From Digitaria exilis (lineage: Eukaryota; Streptophyta; Magnoliopsida; Poales; Poaceae), in assembly GCA_015342445.1 (NCBI GenBank), contig JACEFO010001910.1, positions 2,292,378-2,356,377 on the forward strand: DNA of 64,000 bases, written 5' to 3'. Each line of letters opens with the position of its first letter. Within the stretch, counting starts at the first letter, position 1. This document shows positions 1-11,093 of this stretch, piece after piece. Under the pieces are notes generated by a model, which was given only the letters and a program-made list of their open reading frames with translations, was not told the DNA's origin and did no database searches. The position numbers were made by a program, and so were the translations under genes.

Positions 1-1417
1 CGCCTGTTAAATGATGCTGAAGCCTGAAGGAATAATTATACACTGTGATGAATGTAATCTGCAGAATTGATGCCAATGTTTTATTCAGTTTTGCTTCATT
101 GCTGAACTTTTCTGAAGTTCTATCGGGTTGCTAATTTACCTCTGAATTATTGTACGTCCTGTCATGGTGCTGATCAATTAGATTTCTTGTGCTTGTGGAA
201 TATTAGTTTCCCTGGGAATGTGATGTGAATTATTGTTGTGAAATATTGTTCTGTGTTCCATGCAGTACAGATTGTTCTTTGTTCAGTAGAACAAACGGAC
301 TGATGCTAAACCCACTTCCGTATCAATTGGGTTTCTCGCTAGTCCAGATTAAGATTACTAGGAAGTAGGAACTATAAATGGGAATAGTATCCAACGAAGA
401 CACAAATGAAGAGAAACATGCTAATTAGTATTATTTCGTTTTGCAACGACCATGATTCACATACATTGTTTTTGCCTCATGTCTGAGTGATCGTGACATC
501 AACATAGTCTGATTACTGAATCACTCTTCTATCTGAATGCCATTTCGTTTTTCTTTTATCTGAATGAGGAAATCTGACGACCTGTTTGGTGGAAACTGTT
601 TTCCCATGAAACCATGCTCTTTAGTGAACACAAGTGACTGAGTCAATGTCAATATTTGTACTACAGTTTTTTTGAGGTAATATTTGTACTAAAATCAGTG
701 ATGATTCCGAGTATATAAGGAACTGAGTGGCTGCCTGACGTCAAACTTTTACAGTTTGATGAAAACTTGTCATGTCCTCTATCTTTATATGGACTCAGCG
801 AATTATTTATGAAGTTTTATGCTGTTCTCCCGAGTTTCCAAATTGGTTAACCTGGAAAGCGCAATTTGTCTGCCTTTATGTTGATTCTTAGTGATATATT
901 AGTCCGATATATATTGCTTCAGCATGCACCCCTGTTTGAATTTTGAAAGCATCGTTATTTGCTCTTTAGAGAAGCAAACAGGAACTATTTGCGCATTATA
1001 TCGTTTTGCTGTTTCCTAGAACACACAGAATGATTCCAAGATCTGAATTGAATATTTGAATACCATAGATTTCTTTTGTTTCACTGTCAGTAAGATAAAT
1101 TATTATTTGATTTGTACTTTGCCTGAAAGTGGATCTGACAGATATTTTGTCGGAAATTATTTTTGTTATAACAATTCTTTACAGTAAATCATTGATGTCA
1201 ACCTGCTGATATATATGCAATCAGTGTGACTGAGTTAAGTAAACATTTTTACCGAAATAGATGTGATTCCATACAGTTAATGATATGAATGGTGCCTAGT
1301 TTTAACTTGACTTTGCTGCTGTTTTGTGCCTTGGTGATCAAATTTCTTTGTTTAGAAAATGAATTATTTATACTGGATAGCAAATAGTCGAATGCTAAAT
1401 TTCCTAACTCTTTGCAG
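1..1417 (+). other. Non-coding flank, probably intron of the first gene
   Basis: AT-rich sequence without a convincing coding frame. It ends in a good plant 3' splice site (pyrimidine-rich stretch, then tttgcag at 1411-1417) three bases before the ATG of the next gene. I infer that most of it is an intron whose upstream, probably 5'UTR, exon lies off the left edge. No repeat or MITE was recognised. Confidence 0.4.
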
Positions 1418-1420
1418 CAG

Positions 1421-1981
1421 ATGGACAGAGGTCGAAAAGGACCCCATGTCCCACGGCGTCCCCGTGGACGTCCAGTTCGCGCCCGTAGCCCACCACCTCC
1501 ACTGCCACCGCCGCCACCCCGTCCTCCCATTGCACCGGTATGCTAGGTTCACGTTCATTCATTAGCTGAATCTTCTGTATCTGAACAGCTCACAGTTTCC
1601 CTTTTTCCTGTTTTCACAAAACACTGCAAGTGTAAGCTGTAACGTAACCCACTAACTTGTTCTATTTTTCAGTTTGAGGAAATAGAGCCAGTTCGGTATG
1701 ATGTGCCAGCAGATCTTGTAACCGGCAACGAGGGTATCGACACCATAAATCGCCAGATAGCAGATATTTACACTGAAGTCGCTTCATACAGGAAAGAACT
1801 GTACGAAGCAAAGATGGGAAATGCCATTCATGAGGATAGTGAGGGCCTCGATAGGGCCATGGCTAGCTTGATCAAGCTAGTTGAACTCCAGAGAGAGAAA
1901 GCCGGACAACTTGGAGACAAGGTTCGTCGGATTCCTGGTGTTCCTTTTGAGGAGCCCGAAGCTCTGAAGAAGACACATTGA
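1421..1981 (+). CDS. Small Arg/Pro-rich protein of unknown function, two exons
   Basis: The model is exon 1421-1537 (39 codons), intron 1538-1672 (gtatgc to tttttcag) and exon 1673-1981 ending in TGA, giving 141 aa in one continuous frame. Residues 1-20 are strongly basic (RRPRGRPVRAR), followed by a proline-rich stretch to about residue 38. The rest is charged and helix-rich (about residues 55-125), plausibly a coiled coil. The start was chosen because ATG lies three bases after a splice acceptor, as expected if the first exon is non-coding. If an upstream coding exon exists, this Met is internal and the protein is longer. I do not recognise a family. Consensus splice sites on both sides of the intron and a preserved frame support a real host gene. 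Confidence 0.65.
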
Positions 1982-2626
1982 GGTTTGGATAAAACCTGCG
2001 GCTTGTACTTTGTTGTGATGCTGCAATAGGCTGTCAGTCTGACAGCCAGTTCTCGCTGCTTATTACTGTAAATGATATTGACATCAAGTTGACTGACGTT
2101 ATGGGAAGTTTGGATTGAGTAAACGTAAATACAGATGACACTAGTGTAAAAATAGCGTCTCTCCGTGGTTTTGATGAATGCACTGAACCATTTCGTTGGA
2201 TTCTTTACAATGCTGCATCATAACATTGCAGAATGTAAGCTCACAAGGATATTGATCCGTGATGAATTAGAGTTACTAATGATGCTCTTAGATAGTGCGC
2301 AAGTTGTGGTTCCATCAATATTACAAGATTGACCATCCTGTTCTGAGCAGGTTGTGCACTGAACTATTTTTTTTTGTGCGTGTTTAATTCTAATTTCCAG
2401 GACCGTCGGAGTATACGATGGCCATTCTGGGATGGTCTGTGAATGAATCCGAGTGAACATAAGTCATACGCATTGACCACTCGGAACGTATCGGGCAGGT
2501 CCTGTTGGCAGTTTTTTTAGGCCGATTGGGCCACCGAACTCAAGGTGGCTGGGCCTCGGTTTTCTATTCCGATCCCGATTCCATCCGACTACGGAATCGG
2601 TATGGTATGCCGTGCGCCCGTGCCTG

Positions 2627-2632
2627 TATATA
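2627..2632 (+). promoter_or_regulatory. TATA box of the second small gene
   Basis: TATATA lies in a GC-containing stretch 65 nt upstream of ATG 2697, a normal plant spacing for a transcription start near 2660. The candidate leader contains the plant-like caaaccctcatcg. Confidence 0.4.
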
Positions 2633-2835
2633 GTCGGTATCCCGTGCGCCCAAACCCTCATCGAGAAGCGCTTAATCCCTAGATCCGAGAAGAAACATGA
2701 AAGGAGAGACGGCCAGTTCAGTTGCAGGCCTCGTGAAGGACGGCACCGTGGCGTCAGCGGCGGAGGACATGGGAAGCGGCGTCGGCGGCGGAGGAGGAGA
2801 CGCAGGTGGCGGCGCCGGGTGAGACGAAGAGCAAG

Positions 2836-3129
2836 ATGTGGAGGGTGCCGCAGCACCAGGTGGACTTCATCCTGTCGTGGGACGTCGGCCCGGACGTGGC
2901 ACCCGACCTGGACAGCATCGATCGCCTCCCCTTCTCCGAGGAGCAGAAGGAGGTGTACCGGGCCGCCGAGCTGCAGGCCGTGGCCGCCAGGAACGAGCTC
3001 TGTCGGGTCAAGCGCGAGACGCAGCGGTGGGTGAGGGACCTGTTCGACAAGCACGGCGAGGTAGTCGTTGACGAGAAGCACAGGCTTGGTGCTCACCTTG
3101 CTCGATCCAAAAGCAACGCCTCGTGTTAA
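2836..3129 (+). CDS. Short acidic-helical hypothetical protein, possibly frameshifted
   Basis: An open frame from ATG 2836 to TAA 3127-3129 encodes 97 aa, starting MWRVPQHQVDF, with Trp-rich N-terminal and charged helical parts. The better-placed start, ATG 2697 (65 nt after a TATA box), opens a Gly-rich 41-codon frame that stops at TGA 2820-2822. The downstream frame is itself open from 2737, so the two frames overlap by about 85 nt and a single-base shift would fuse them. Possibilities are initiation at 2836, a recently frameshifted gene, or a sequence error. No family recognised and no intron evident. The GC-rich codon use is typical of grass intronless genes. Confidence 0.4.
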   Translation: MWRVPQHQVDFILSWDVGPDVAPDLDSIDRLPFSEEQKEVYRAAELQAVAARNELCRVKRETQRWVRDLFDKHGEVVVDEKHRLGAHLARSKSNASC

Positions 3130-3217
3130 CAGTTAGTATTGACTGATTATGCAGAATACGCTACCGAATCTAGTGTTTATGTAGCTAGCATCTGACTGTT
3201 CAAGATGAATTGCCCCT

Positions 3218-3342
3218 TTGTATTCTTGGGTAAATGTTACATATGCGGGTTTAGGTTTATCGATATTTGTCAGCAACAGAAAGAGCTTGTATTCTTGGGT
3301 AAATGTTACATATGCGGGTTTAGGTTTATCGATATTTGTCAG
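3218..3342 (+). repeat. Tandem duplication of a 56-bp block downstream of the second gene
   Basis: Positions 3218-3273 and 3287-3342 are identical (56 bp) with period 69. The 13-bp linker (caacagaaagagc) recurs, apart from its last base, after the second copy, displaced by an extra 16 bp (about 3343-3358). This looks like a local duplication with a small internal deletion, in the probable 3'UTR. Confidence 0.85.
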
Positions 3343-4828
3343 AATGCTTTGCGTCATGCAACAGAAAGAGAACAGAGAAGGTGGAGGGAAGGGCTTGAGG
3401 AATGTTTGCCTATTTTGTGAGAAGTAAGAAGAAATACATTCGAAGGCGTGGGCCTTAGCTTTATTTAGCACAATGTGTTTGGTCAACGCGAGAGCGCTAG
3501 ATCGCGAACGGATCAAATTGCTGCGGGGCGATGAGAGGTTAGACTGCCTGTACCGGCCCATTACAGAGAGCCAAACCGCCTCTAGGCCGGCTGTAGCAGA
3601 GATGCTGTGAGATCTTTCGTTCCAAGGGATAACTACCGTACTTACGTGATGGAGGATGGCTAGGTTTATAAGAAAGCCAGCAAACGATACGCACTTACGT
3701 GACGAAGAACGACTAGTTCACGAGCAAACCGTCGATGATGCTCACACTCGAGATGGACCCTATCAGGCCGTGACAGACGTGCCCTAGGTCCACGGCGAGC
3801 GTAGAACGCCATCAATGGCCGTGGAGATTACGATGGACAGCAAGAGAGGTTGGAAAAATTAGGGCATTTTGCCAGATCGGCTATAGGGCCCGACCGGTCA
3901 AATTAACCACTCGTCATGGTCGGTCTAACCGGGTGGCCTAGCAGCCTGATCGGCTTACTGTCAATTTCCATGTATGATGCTGAGGCTAAATGTCTATTCT
4001 ACATTCGTATTTCGAGTATGACGAGCTGTGCCACACAAACCTTTGCACATGAAAAAGCTGATGCGGCTGACATGAAGGCAAGCATACAAGCAGCAGCTTG
4101 CCGCGTTACTGAGTGAAGGACTTGAAGCTCCCTGGTGCCTCTGATCAAAGTACTGAATTATGTGGCTTTGCCTCACATGTTGGCTCAGCATGGCTGGCAT
4201 CCCGTCCGCTCAATGATTGTGGGGTCGCAGACTATATGCTTATCCGTAAGCTATGAGGACGGATGGATAGAGGAGCACGGCGCTGCCATATGGAATCTGT
4301 GTCTAACAACTACAATATCTTCATCAAAATGTTTTCTCGTCATGTTCTGTATATAGAACCTGGGAGGCTGGGATCCAAGGGACAATAAGATGTTCCAAGG
4401 ATGCGATGAAGTCGAGGAGAATAGTCGGATGCCGGCCTAAAAACATCCAACAAAAGAAACAAAAAAAAATACTAGCAGAACATCTGAAAACTGACAAAGG
4501 AAAACCATAGGGAATTACTGGGAAGAGAATAGGATAATTGCTTGATGCCAGCCAGGATTAAGAGCCCATCTGGCTTTCTGACCAATTCCGTTACCAAAGA
4601 ACCAGAGTGTGAACATTGTTAGTAAACTTGAGCTGATAGCAAATCTCAGTCCACTTTAAATTAAATAGAGACAAACAAGTAGCGACATCCAAATTTTGGA
4701 TATTCAAATCCGACCATGTAACTCTTGCGGTCTTGCCAAATGGGTTTTAGTAGTACTATTTCGTTAGAATAATATCCACAAGTCTGAATCAAGATACACT
4801 TAAAAAAGACAGTGATAGCTCGATAACA
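3343..4828. other. Intergenic region with no recognisable gene
   Basis: Only short frames occur here (for example near 3916-4116 and 4135-4356), none with a recognisable domain or splice structure. An A-rich tract lies at about 4455-4470. The stretch just before 4829 is the presumed upstream region of the acyltransferase gene. Confidence 0.5.
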
Positions 4829-4832
4829 GGTT

Positions 4833-4839
4833 TATATAT
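4833..4839 (+). promoter_or_regulatory. TATA box of the acyltransferase gene
   Basis: TATATAT lies 66 nt before ATG 4899, predicting transcription start near 4865 and a leader of about 35-40 nt. Confidence 0.55.
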
Positions 4840-4898
4840 GCCAAGCAACCTTGATACCAAGAAGATACACCTTGGACAATAGCAACCACACCACAGAC

Positions 4899-6197
4899 AT
4901 GACCATGGGCGGCGTAGTGGTAACCAAGTCCTCGCCGGTGATCGTCAGGCCACCGGAGCCCGCCGCTACGACCACCGTCACAATAAGGCTCTCATCCTTC
5001 GACGTGGGCCTGCACACAATTCCAGCCAACGTGCTGCTCATGTTCGAACACCCCATCCATGAGCCAGCCGAGACCATAAAGAGAGCATTGTCCCAAGCAC
5101 TAGTCCCCTACTACCCCATCGCCGGACGCATCGTCGCAGGCGCCAGCGATGGTGAGGTCAACATCCAGTGCACCGGCGAGGGCGTTGCCTTCGTCTCCGC
5201 GTCCGTCGGCTGTGCCCTAAAAGAAGCCATATCCTTGGACCGATCACCAGGGGCAAGGGCAACTCTACTAGACGAGCTCGCCGTCTACTACCCGGGCATG
5301 CGCTGTGGGCCCGGTGATCCCTTGATGCTGATGCAGGTGACCGAGTTCTCCTGCGGTGGGTTCACTGTCGGGGTGACCGGCAACCATGGCGTCGGCGACG
5401 GCGCTGGGTGGGCCCAATTCTTGCAGGCAGTTGGCGAGCTTGCGAGTGGAAGTTCATCTCCTTCCACTGTTCCTATCAGGCAGGATGACTCACTCCCGAG
5501 CCGTCCGTCTTCCGTCGGTTCGTTGTCGCAGCTTATGACGAGCCTAGAGCCATTTGATGACCTTGCCTGCGTCGACATCACTGTTCCCTCCAGAGTGATC
5601 AGCAGCATCAAAGCTGAATACGCCAAGCGTTTCGACGGGCAGACGTGTACCTCGTTTGAGGCTGTCAGTGCCGTTCTGTGGCAGTGCCGTACACGTGCGA
5701 TCATGTCTGACCCGGAGACCCCAGCCTTGTTTCTGTTTGGAGTTAACCTGAGAGAGTACATGGGTGCCAAGAAAGGCTACTATGGCAATTGCGCAACAGG
5801 GCAACTGGTCATGGCGAAGAGCGGCGCGGTGGCGAACGGAGACATCATGGACCTAGTGACCATGATCAAGGAATCCAAGGAGAAGATACCTGACCAGTTC
5901 AAGAAGAACGAAGGCACCACCCCACAGAAACCCGTAGATCAGAGGCGGCTGATGGATCAACAGGTTAGATACAACATGTTGACTACGTCGTCCTGGAGAA
6001 ATCTTGGCTTTGAAAAGGTTGATTTTGGCAGTGGGAGGCCTGCAAGGGTGACGCCCTACGCGCAAGATAAGCTTCCCTTTCCTGCTTGCATGATGTCCCT
6101 GCCTCACAAAGGGAAAGATGGGGCCAACATTTTTACAGCCATGGTCAAGGAGGAGCATGTTGACAGTTTTCTTAAAGAATTGACGAGGTTCACATGA
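4899..6197 (+). CDS. BAHD-family acyltransferase (HXXXD type)
   Basis: Single-exon gene of 432 aa, full length for this family. BAHD enzymes transfer an acyl group from an acyl-CoA to the hydroxyl or amine of a specialised metabolite or wall precursor, usually in the cytosol. Seen here: the catalytic HXXXD motif as HGVGDG (His163, Asp167; His codon 5385-5387), the PYYPIAGRI block near residue 70, an internal NLRE segment, and the C-terminal structural motif as DFGSG (375-379) rather than the usual DFGWG. Two ATGs compete: 4899 and, in better context (accATGG), 4905. The frame remains open upstream without another ATG. The N-terminus (TKSSPVIVRP) and overall pattern resemble grass 'acyltransferase 15-like' proteins, but the acceptor cannot be inferred. 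The gene looks intact and has its own TATA box and polyadenylation signal. Confidence 0.93.
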   Translation: MTMGGVVVTKSSPVIVRPPEPAATTTVTIRLSSFDVGLHTIPANVLLMFEHPIHEPAETIKRALSQALVPYYPIAGRIVAGASDGEVNIQCTGEGVAFVSASVGCALKEAISLDRSPGARATLLDELAVYYPGMRCGPGDPLMLMQVTEFSCGGFTVGVTGNHGVGDGAGWAQFLQAVGELASGSSSPSTVPIRQDDSLPSRPSSVGSLSQLMTSLEPFDDLACVDITVPSRVISSIKAEYAKRFDGQTCTSFEAVSAVLWQCRTRAIMSDPETPALFLFGVNLREYMGAKKGYYGNCATGQLVMAKSGAVANGDIMDLVTMIKESKEKIPDQFKKNEGTTPQKPVDQRRLMDQQVRYNMLTTSSWRNLGFEKVDFGSGRPARVTPYAQDKLPFPACMMSLPHKGKDGANIFTAMVKEEHVDSFLKELTRFT

Positions 6198-6238
6198 TGT
6201 ACTACTGTAATTGATTGCTTCAAGGTGTGTTCCATTAC

Positions 6239-6244
6239 AATAAA
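6239..6244 (+). terminator. Polyadenylation signal AATAAA
   Basis: AATAAA lies 42 nt after the stop codon of the acyltransferase gene, a normal position for a plant near-upstream element. Confidence 0.5.
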
Positions 6245-6661
6245 ACTGCTAGTCGTTATTTATAGTTTTAGGCTCCCATGGTCAAAATCAGTGTTATCGT
6301 TTAGCTTTTTATTTGAGCAAAATGGTCAGTTAAACAAATTAAATGGCCATTACACGGGCTAAATGACTAATCAAATGTACACGGCTAGTCACCGCGTAGC
6401 GTGTACATGGTGTGTTAACAGGATGAACAAACCATGTAGGCGAACATTGGTCAAACCTTTATAGGTGTGGCCCTTTGGTCAATCGACAACATTCTTTTTC
6501 CACACATGATGTATCATACATCCGTTGATTTTCTCATATACTAGTGATTTTCTCATGTACCTCCAACCGTTGATTTTAAAATAGAAAGGTAGACCATATG
6601 GTTACAACTGCATATGTGAAAAATCCATCTTGCTAATCTAAGGGATGGGAAAAAAACCATA
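6245..6661. other. AT-rich intergenic DNA, nothing recognised
   Basis: No open frame or structured repeat seen. The final bases border the Stowaway element. Confidence 0.5.
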
Positions 6662-6901
6662 TACTCTCTCTGTTTTGAATTACAACTCATTTGACTTTTT
6701 TATAATAAAGTGACCACTCGTTTTATTTAATTTTTTTTGTAAAATATCATATTTTTTTGTTATGGCTAGCTTAACTAATCAAAGTTCTTTGAGAATGACT
6801 TAAATTTGACTATATTTGCATAAATGTTTCGAAATAACATGAGCAGTCAAACTCAGGGTAAAAAAAAATCAAATGAATTGCAATTTGAAACGAAAGGAGT
6901 A
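6662..6901. mobile_element. Stowaway-type MITE (Tc1/mariner-related)
   Basis: A 240-bp AT-rich element begins TACTCTCTCTGTTTTGAATT and ends with the inverted counterpart (CAATTTGAAACGAAAGGAGTA). The terminal inverted repeats extend about 33 bp with a few mismatches and the element is flanked by TA at both ends. Size, TA target duplication and CTCNCTCNGTTT-type termini match Stowaway MITEs of grasses. It has no coding capacity. Confidence 0.88.
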
Positions 6902-8208
6902 GCTAGGAACAGATGCGGACCTGCAAGAAGAATACATATATCTGCACGATTAGTTAAGCATGGCAAAAATCACCGTGAGAACATCTGCAGGGTGTAGCAC
7001 ATCTACAGAGGCTATTGCGTAGCCTGTGCACCTCTCGACAGACGCTATTGCAGAGTTTAGGGGTTGCAATGGGCAAGACATTGTTCCAGTTTAGTTTATG
7101 CGCAATTACCTAGTTCTCAACGTTCAAATGTCAAATTTACCTAGTTTTCAAGTTCAACGGCCAAAAACCTAAGATTGTCCGAGCCGGGTTAGGAGGGAGT
7201 TACCTTATTTAAAATGAGCACTACTAATGTGTTCCATGTAACGAGATGTAGAAAACTAAATCCATGTTTGATATATTTAAAAGTTGTCTCATACAACTAT
7301 CAACTTACATTAAAATACAAAAGTAACTAATATACGTATTACATAGCAACTTGACACCAAGTTAGTTTATGACTACATAACTACATAACAACTCAGAATC
7401 TTATGCCTCTTTATATAATAGGAAATTTATAGGGAGACAAATATACAACATTATATAAAAAAATATGAGAAGTTGTGTCAATTGCCAACTTATTTAGACA
7501 TAACTAGTATATTGCCCATGCTAACGCTACAGCTTAACCAAAAGGGTTGTATATTTTAAACATTAATGAGCAAACTAAAAAAACGTTCAAAACCCCACCC
7601 TCCAAAAGCCTCGTCAACTCATATGACGATTCCGCGACCAATTTTATCGAAACAAATTCGGGAGAATTGAGCACGCAAACGATAAATCAGAATTGAGCTC
7701 GCAAGACACATGGATGTTATCCCTAGCTGCTACAAACGCCAGAGAAACAAGGAATGACAGAGCTCACCACGATTGATATCGGCACGTCCGCAGCTTCGGC
7801 TATGGTGGCGGCTGATGTGACGGTGGCTGCGGTGATCCAGGAGGCAGATTGGTAGTCGACGGCGGTGGCGATCCTGGTGCCGTGCGCACGGCGGCGGTGA
7901 TGGCAGTCGGCGGAGGGGCCAAGGATCAGGAGGCTGATGCTTCACCGTGTGATCAGGGACCGATCACCGACGCCTCGTTGTCATAACTGGGCGATCGCAG
8001 ACGCTCTGGCCTCGCCGTGATAGCGGGACTGGACAGGAGTCACCGTGTGGACGGGCCAGGCAACGGTGGCGGGCGCCTGGCGGTGGCGGTCTGGCGGAGG
8101 TTATGCGAGGGTGAGGGCGGCATATGTCGTCGTGGTGATGGAGCAGTCGGGTGTTTCGGAGCGGAACCGTCGGCGTCGGGTGGATCCGTGGCCGCGCAGG
8201 GAGAAGGG
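6902..8208. other. Mixed intergenic segment: AT-rich part, then GC-rich part
   Basis: Positions 6902-7700 are AT-rich without a gene. Positions 6932-7003 match about 70 bp of the inverted-repeat arms (14083-14168), lacking about 30 bp that is internally duplicated there. Positions 7740-8208 are GC-rich with several overlapping short frames on both strands, none recognisable; composition suggests a captured or decayed 5' gene fragment. The last 25 bp (gccgcgcagggagaagggag) resemble the sequence beyond the next LTR at about 11099-11120. Confidence 0.45.
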
Positions 8209-8213
8209 AGGGC

Positions 8214-11088
8214 TGTCACACCCGGTTTTATAAAGAAAACCGGATGCATAATTATATGTATGCCAGGATCATGTTCCATACATGTAGCGACATAAGAGTA
8301 ATACAAAAGACAGTGCTCAAAACGTAAAGTATAAACTGTGGATTTATTACACTCACAATGAAGGCACGAATGCCTTTAAGTGTTCAACACGTTAACTAAA
8401 AACGTAAAGTCTTCCATCAAGCTTCCACCACAGGCAGCCGACTGGGGGGAAACGCTCGCCTAGATGTCATCAAACTCACTGAGATGGTCATCACCTTCTC
8501 CTTCGTCTGATCTAAAGATTACTAAGGACGAGTACTCTTATGGTTGGTACTCAGCAAGCGGGAGACAATGCAAGCTTCCAAGGAAGGCTAAGGGTTTTGC
8601 AGCGGTTAGCATTTTTAGTTGGGCAAATTTTATTAAGCAACTTCTAATTACTAAGGTATAATTTTATACCAACCCCATTAAGCATAAAGATCCAATGATA
8701 TAGCCATGGAACCACAATTTATTCTTGACTTTAAATTCAATTATCATGTGAGAATCCAGGCCGTTCATAACCACGGACATGGCTGTTATAACAGTTTTAC
8801 ACTCTGTAGAGGTTGTACACTTTCACCACAATTCACGTAAAAGCTCTGAAGAACTTTTAAACCCAACCATGCTGTGCGGGCCAGACATGTACCACACTTC
8901 CGAGGTGTGGCTTCATAGGGACGCTACGAGGCCTTTACAAAGATTCCCTAGCTAGAAATGACCCGCTAAGGTTTTCGAATCGGTAGTAGGTATAACCCTC
9001 CCCAATGGGCACAATGTCTTAGCCAAGCCCATTTCCCAAGAGAACCGGGCTATACACCGTCAACCGCCACCCCTCTTGCCCTTTCAGAAAGATCACCCTG
9101 ACTAAGGTTTCTAATTAATCAGCCAAGACCAGAGCCATTGTGGAAATCCCAGGTTGCCGCTCCATGTTCCAATTAACAAAGATGTTCTTGTGTTACCAAA
9201 GTTCAATATATAAAGCATGTTCATCATGTTTTCTTATCCCAACCATTTCCCAAGTTAAGCATCTAGCATCACTACCCAAAAAAAGGTAAACCCCGGTGTA
9301 ACAAGGTATGGGTAAAAAGACTAGATGTCCTTAATTGGGTCCCATCAATATTAATGCAATAACAAAATAAAATAAACTTAATTAACATGATATGTAGATG
9401 GGTATAAAAGAACATGTATGGGGAGAATTTCCACTTGCCTTGCTCAGCTAAAAAGTCCGACCCTTCGAATTGCATGAGCTCTTTCTTGAATTGCTCGTTC
9501 TCTACGATTTAAACAAGAGCATACAATAAATGAAATAAAACAATAAACCATTCAATTTAAAAGACATAAAGAAGCACCTAAATATAACATGCATGCAAAG
9601 ACGGCCGCGTGAGCGTAAAAATCACTCAAACTGGATTTGAAACGATTAAAATATGTTTGAAACAAGTGAAGGGACCTCTCTGCTAATTTTCTATCCTTCT
9701 AGGGGTTAAAACAGAAGAACCAGAGGCTATATACGTAATTATATATAAACCGAGGGACTTATAGGTAAAACCAGCAGCTCAGGACTGCGGGTTGGATTTT
9801 GGTTGAGCTCAGGGGGCTAAACATTAATAAAAGGACCAAACTGTGATTATTTTTTAATAGGAGTGGACTGTAGTTTATTTCACACAACTACAGGGGATCT
9901 TTTGCAAAAGGTGCTAGGGCGGACCGGTATGGACTCTGTTGACTTGGATTGGGGCGATCGTGGGCTGTCGGATCACGATCCGATGCCTGCGGTGGCGCGA
10001 CGAGAGCTCACCGGAGTTAGCTCGGATTCGAGCTACAGGCCACAGTTTCGAGTGTGGTTTGGCTCGGGAGCAAGCCTGAGGCTAGGGGAACTCGATTCGG
10101 GACCTTTTGGTGGAGCTCAGGCGGCATGGTGGCTTGGCGACGTGCGGCGGCGGCTGACCAAGGCCAGCGGGGCCGTGCGTGCGCGTGAGAGCTAAAGAGA
10201 GAGGGAAGAGAGGGTACGAGACTTGCTTACCCACTTACCAAGCTCTACGACGAGGTCACAGAGGGAAACGAGCGGCGGGGAAGGAGATGGACGTCAACCG
10301 GCGGCGGATTTGGGGGAGGTGCGTGCGAGCAAGTGCTCGATGGGGATGGGAGAGACCGAGCGGGGCAAGCGGCTTTTATAGGGTGCGGTGAGGGTAGAGG
10401 CGGTGCCAGTGGAAGGGGAGGGGAGCAGACGGCGGCGGAACGGAGCTCCACTTGCCATCAATGGCAAGTGAGTGGAAACAGATCGTGGCGGCCGTTGCAA
10501 GCGGAAGTGGAGGTCAGTGGGGTTGAGTGGGGTCGATTGGAGTTCGGTGGGAGGCGGCGCATGCTCAGGGAGGCGAGAAGACGCGAGAGGAGGCATGGTC
10601 ACGGCGGCAGGCGAGCAGGCGTGGCGCGGCGGAGTGCTGGCGCGAGGTTGGGGACGACCCTGACGGGTGGGTCCCGCCTGCCAGTGAGAGAAGAGAGGGC
10701 TGCGGTGAGAGAGAGGAAGAGACGGTTGGGCCTGCTGGGCTGGGCCGACGAAAAGAGAGAGACGGGCCGGATTAGAATAGAGAAGAGGGAAGGGAATTGA
10801 GCCGGGCCAAAAGAGAAAAAGAGAGGGAGATGGGCCGGGCTGAGAGTGGAGAAAGAGAGGGAAATGTTTAAGATTTAAACTTTTCTAGGATTTTAAAAAT
10901 GAAAACTTCACTAAAAAAACCATGCAACAAAATTATGAATGCACAACAACTTGTGTTCTACAAATTCAAATGATATTCAAATTGTTTAAAGATTAAATTT
11001 TTTTATTATTTTATTAATTCCTTAAAAGAAAGCAATGAAGACTTGTTGCTTACGTTATTTTAATTGGAATGGTCTTTTGGGTGTTACA
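8214..11088 (-). mobile_element. Solo LTR (2,875 bp) with 5-bp target duplication
   Basis: Read on the minus strand it starts TGTAACACCC at 11088 and ends GGGTGTGACA at 8214, a good LTR terminal inverted pair. AGGGC flanks both sides (8209-8213 and 11089-11093). It contains a CT-rich leader, a TATAAAAG box (complement of about 10374-10381) and an ATG-less first exon with a gtaagt donor. No gag, pol, primer site or second LTR adjoins, so it is a solo LTR. The long frames in the GC-rich half (for example 10333-10800) are compositional and lie antisense to the LTR promoter. Confidence 0.85.
8460..9501 (-). other. Candidate LTR-resident exon pair, left copy
   Basis: Mirror of 20445-21486: exon at 9439-9501, GC-AG intron, terminal exon at 8460-8506, read on the minus strand. 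The evidence is described under the right-arm copy. Confidence 0.35.
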
Positions 11089-11093
11089 AGGGC

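Noticed and set aside
3133..3561. 142-aa minus-strand frame
   Set aside because: Its repeat content only reflects the 69-bp tandem duplication on the other strand.
10333..10800. 155-aa frame, with an identical inverted twin at 19146-19613
   Set aside because: Identity comes from the inverted repeat, not selection. It is Arg/Gly-rich and antisense to the CT-rich LTR leader.
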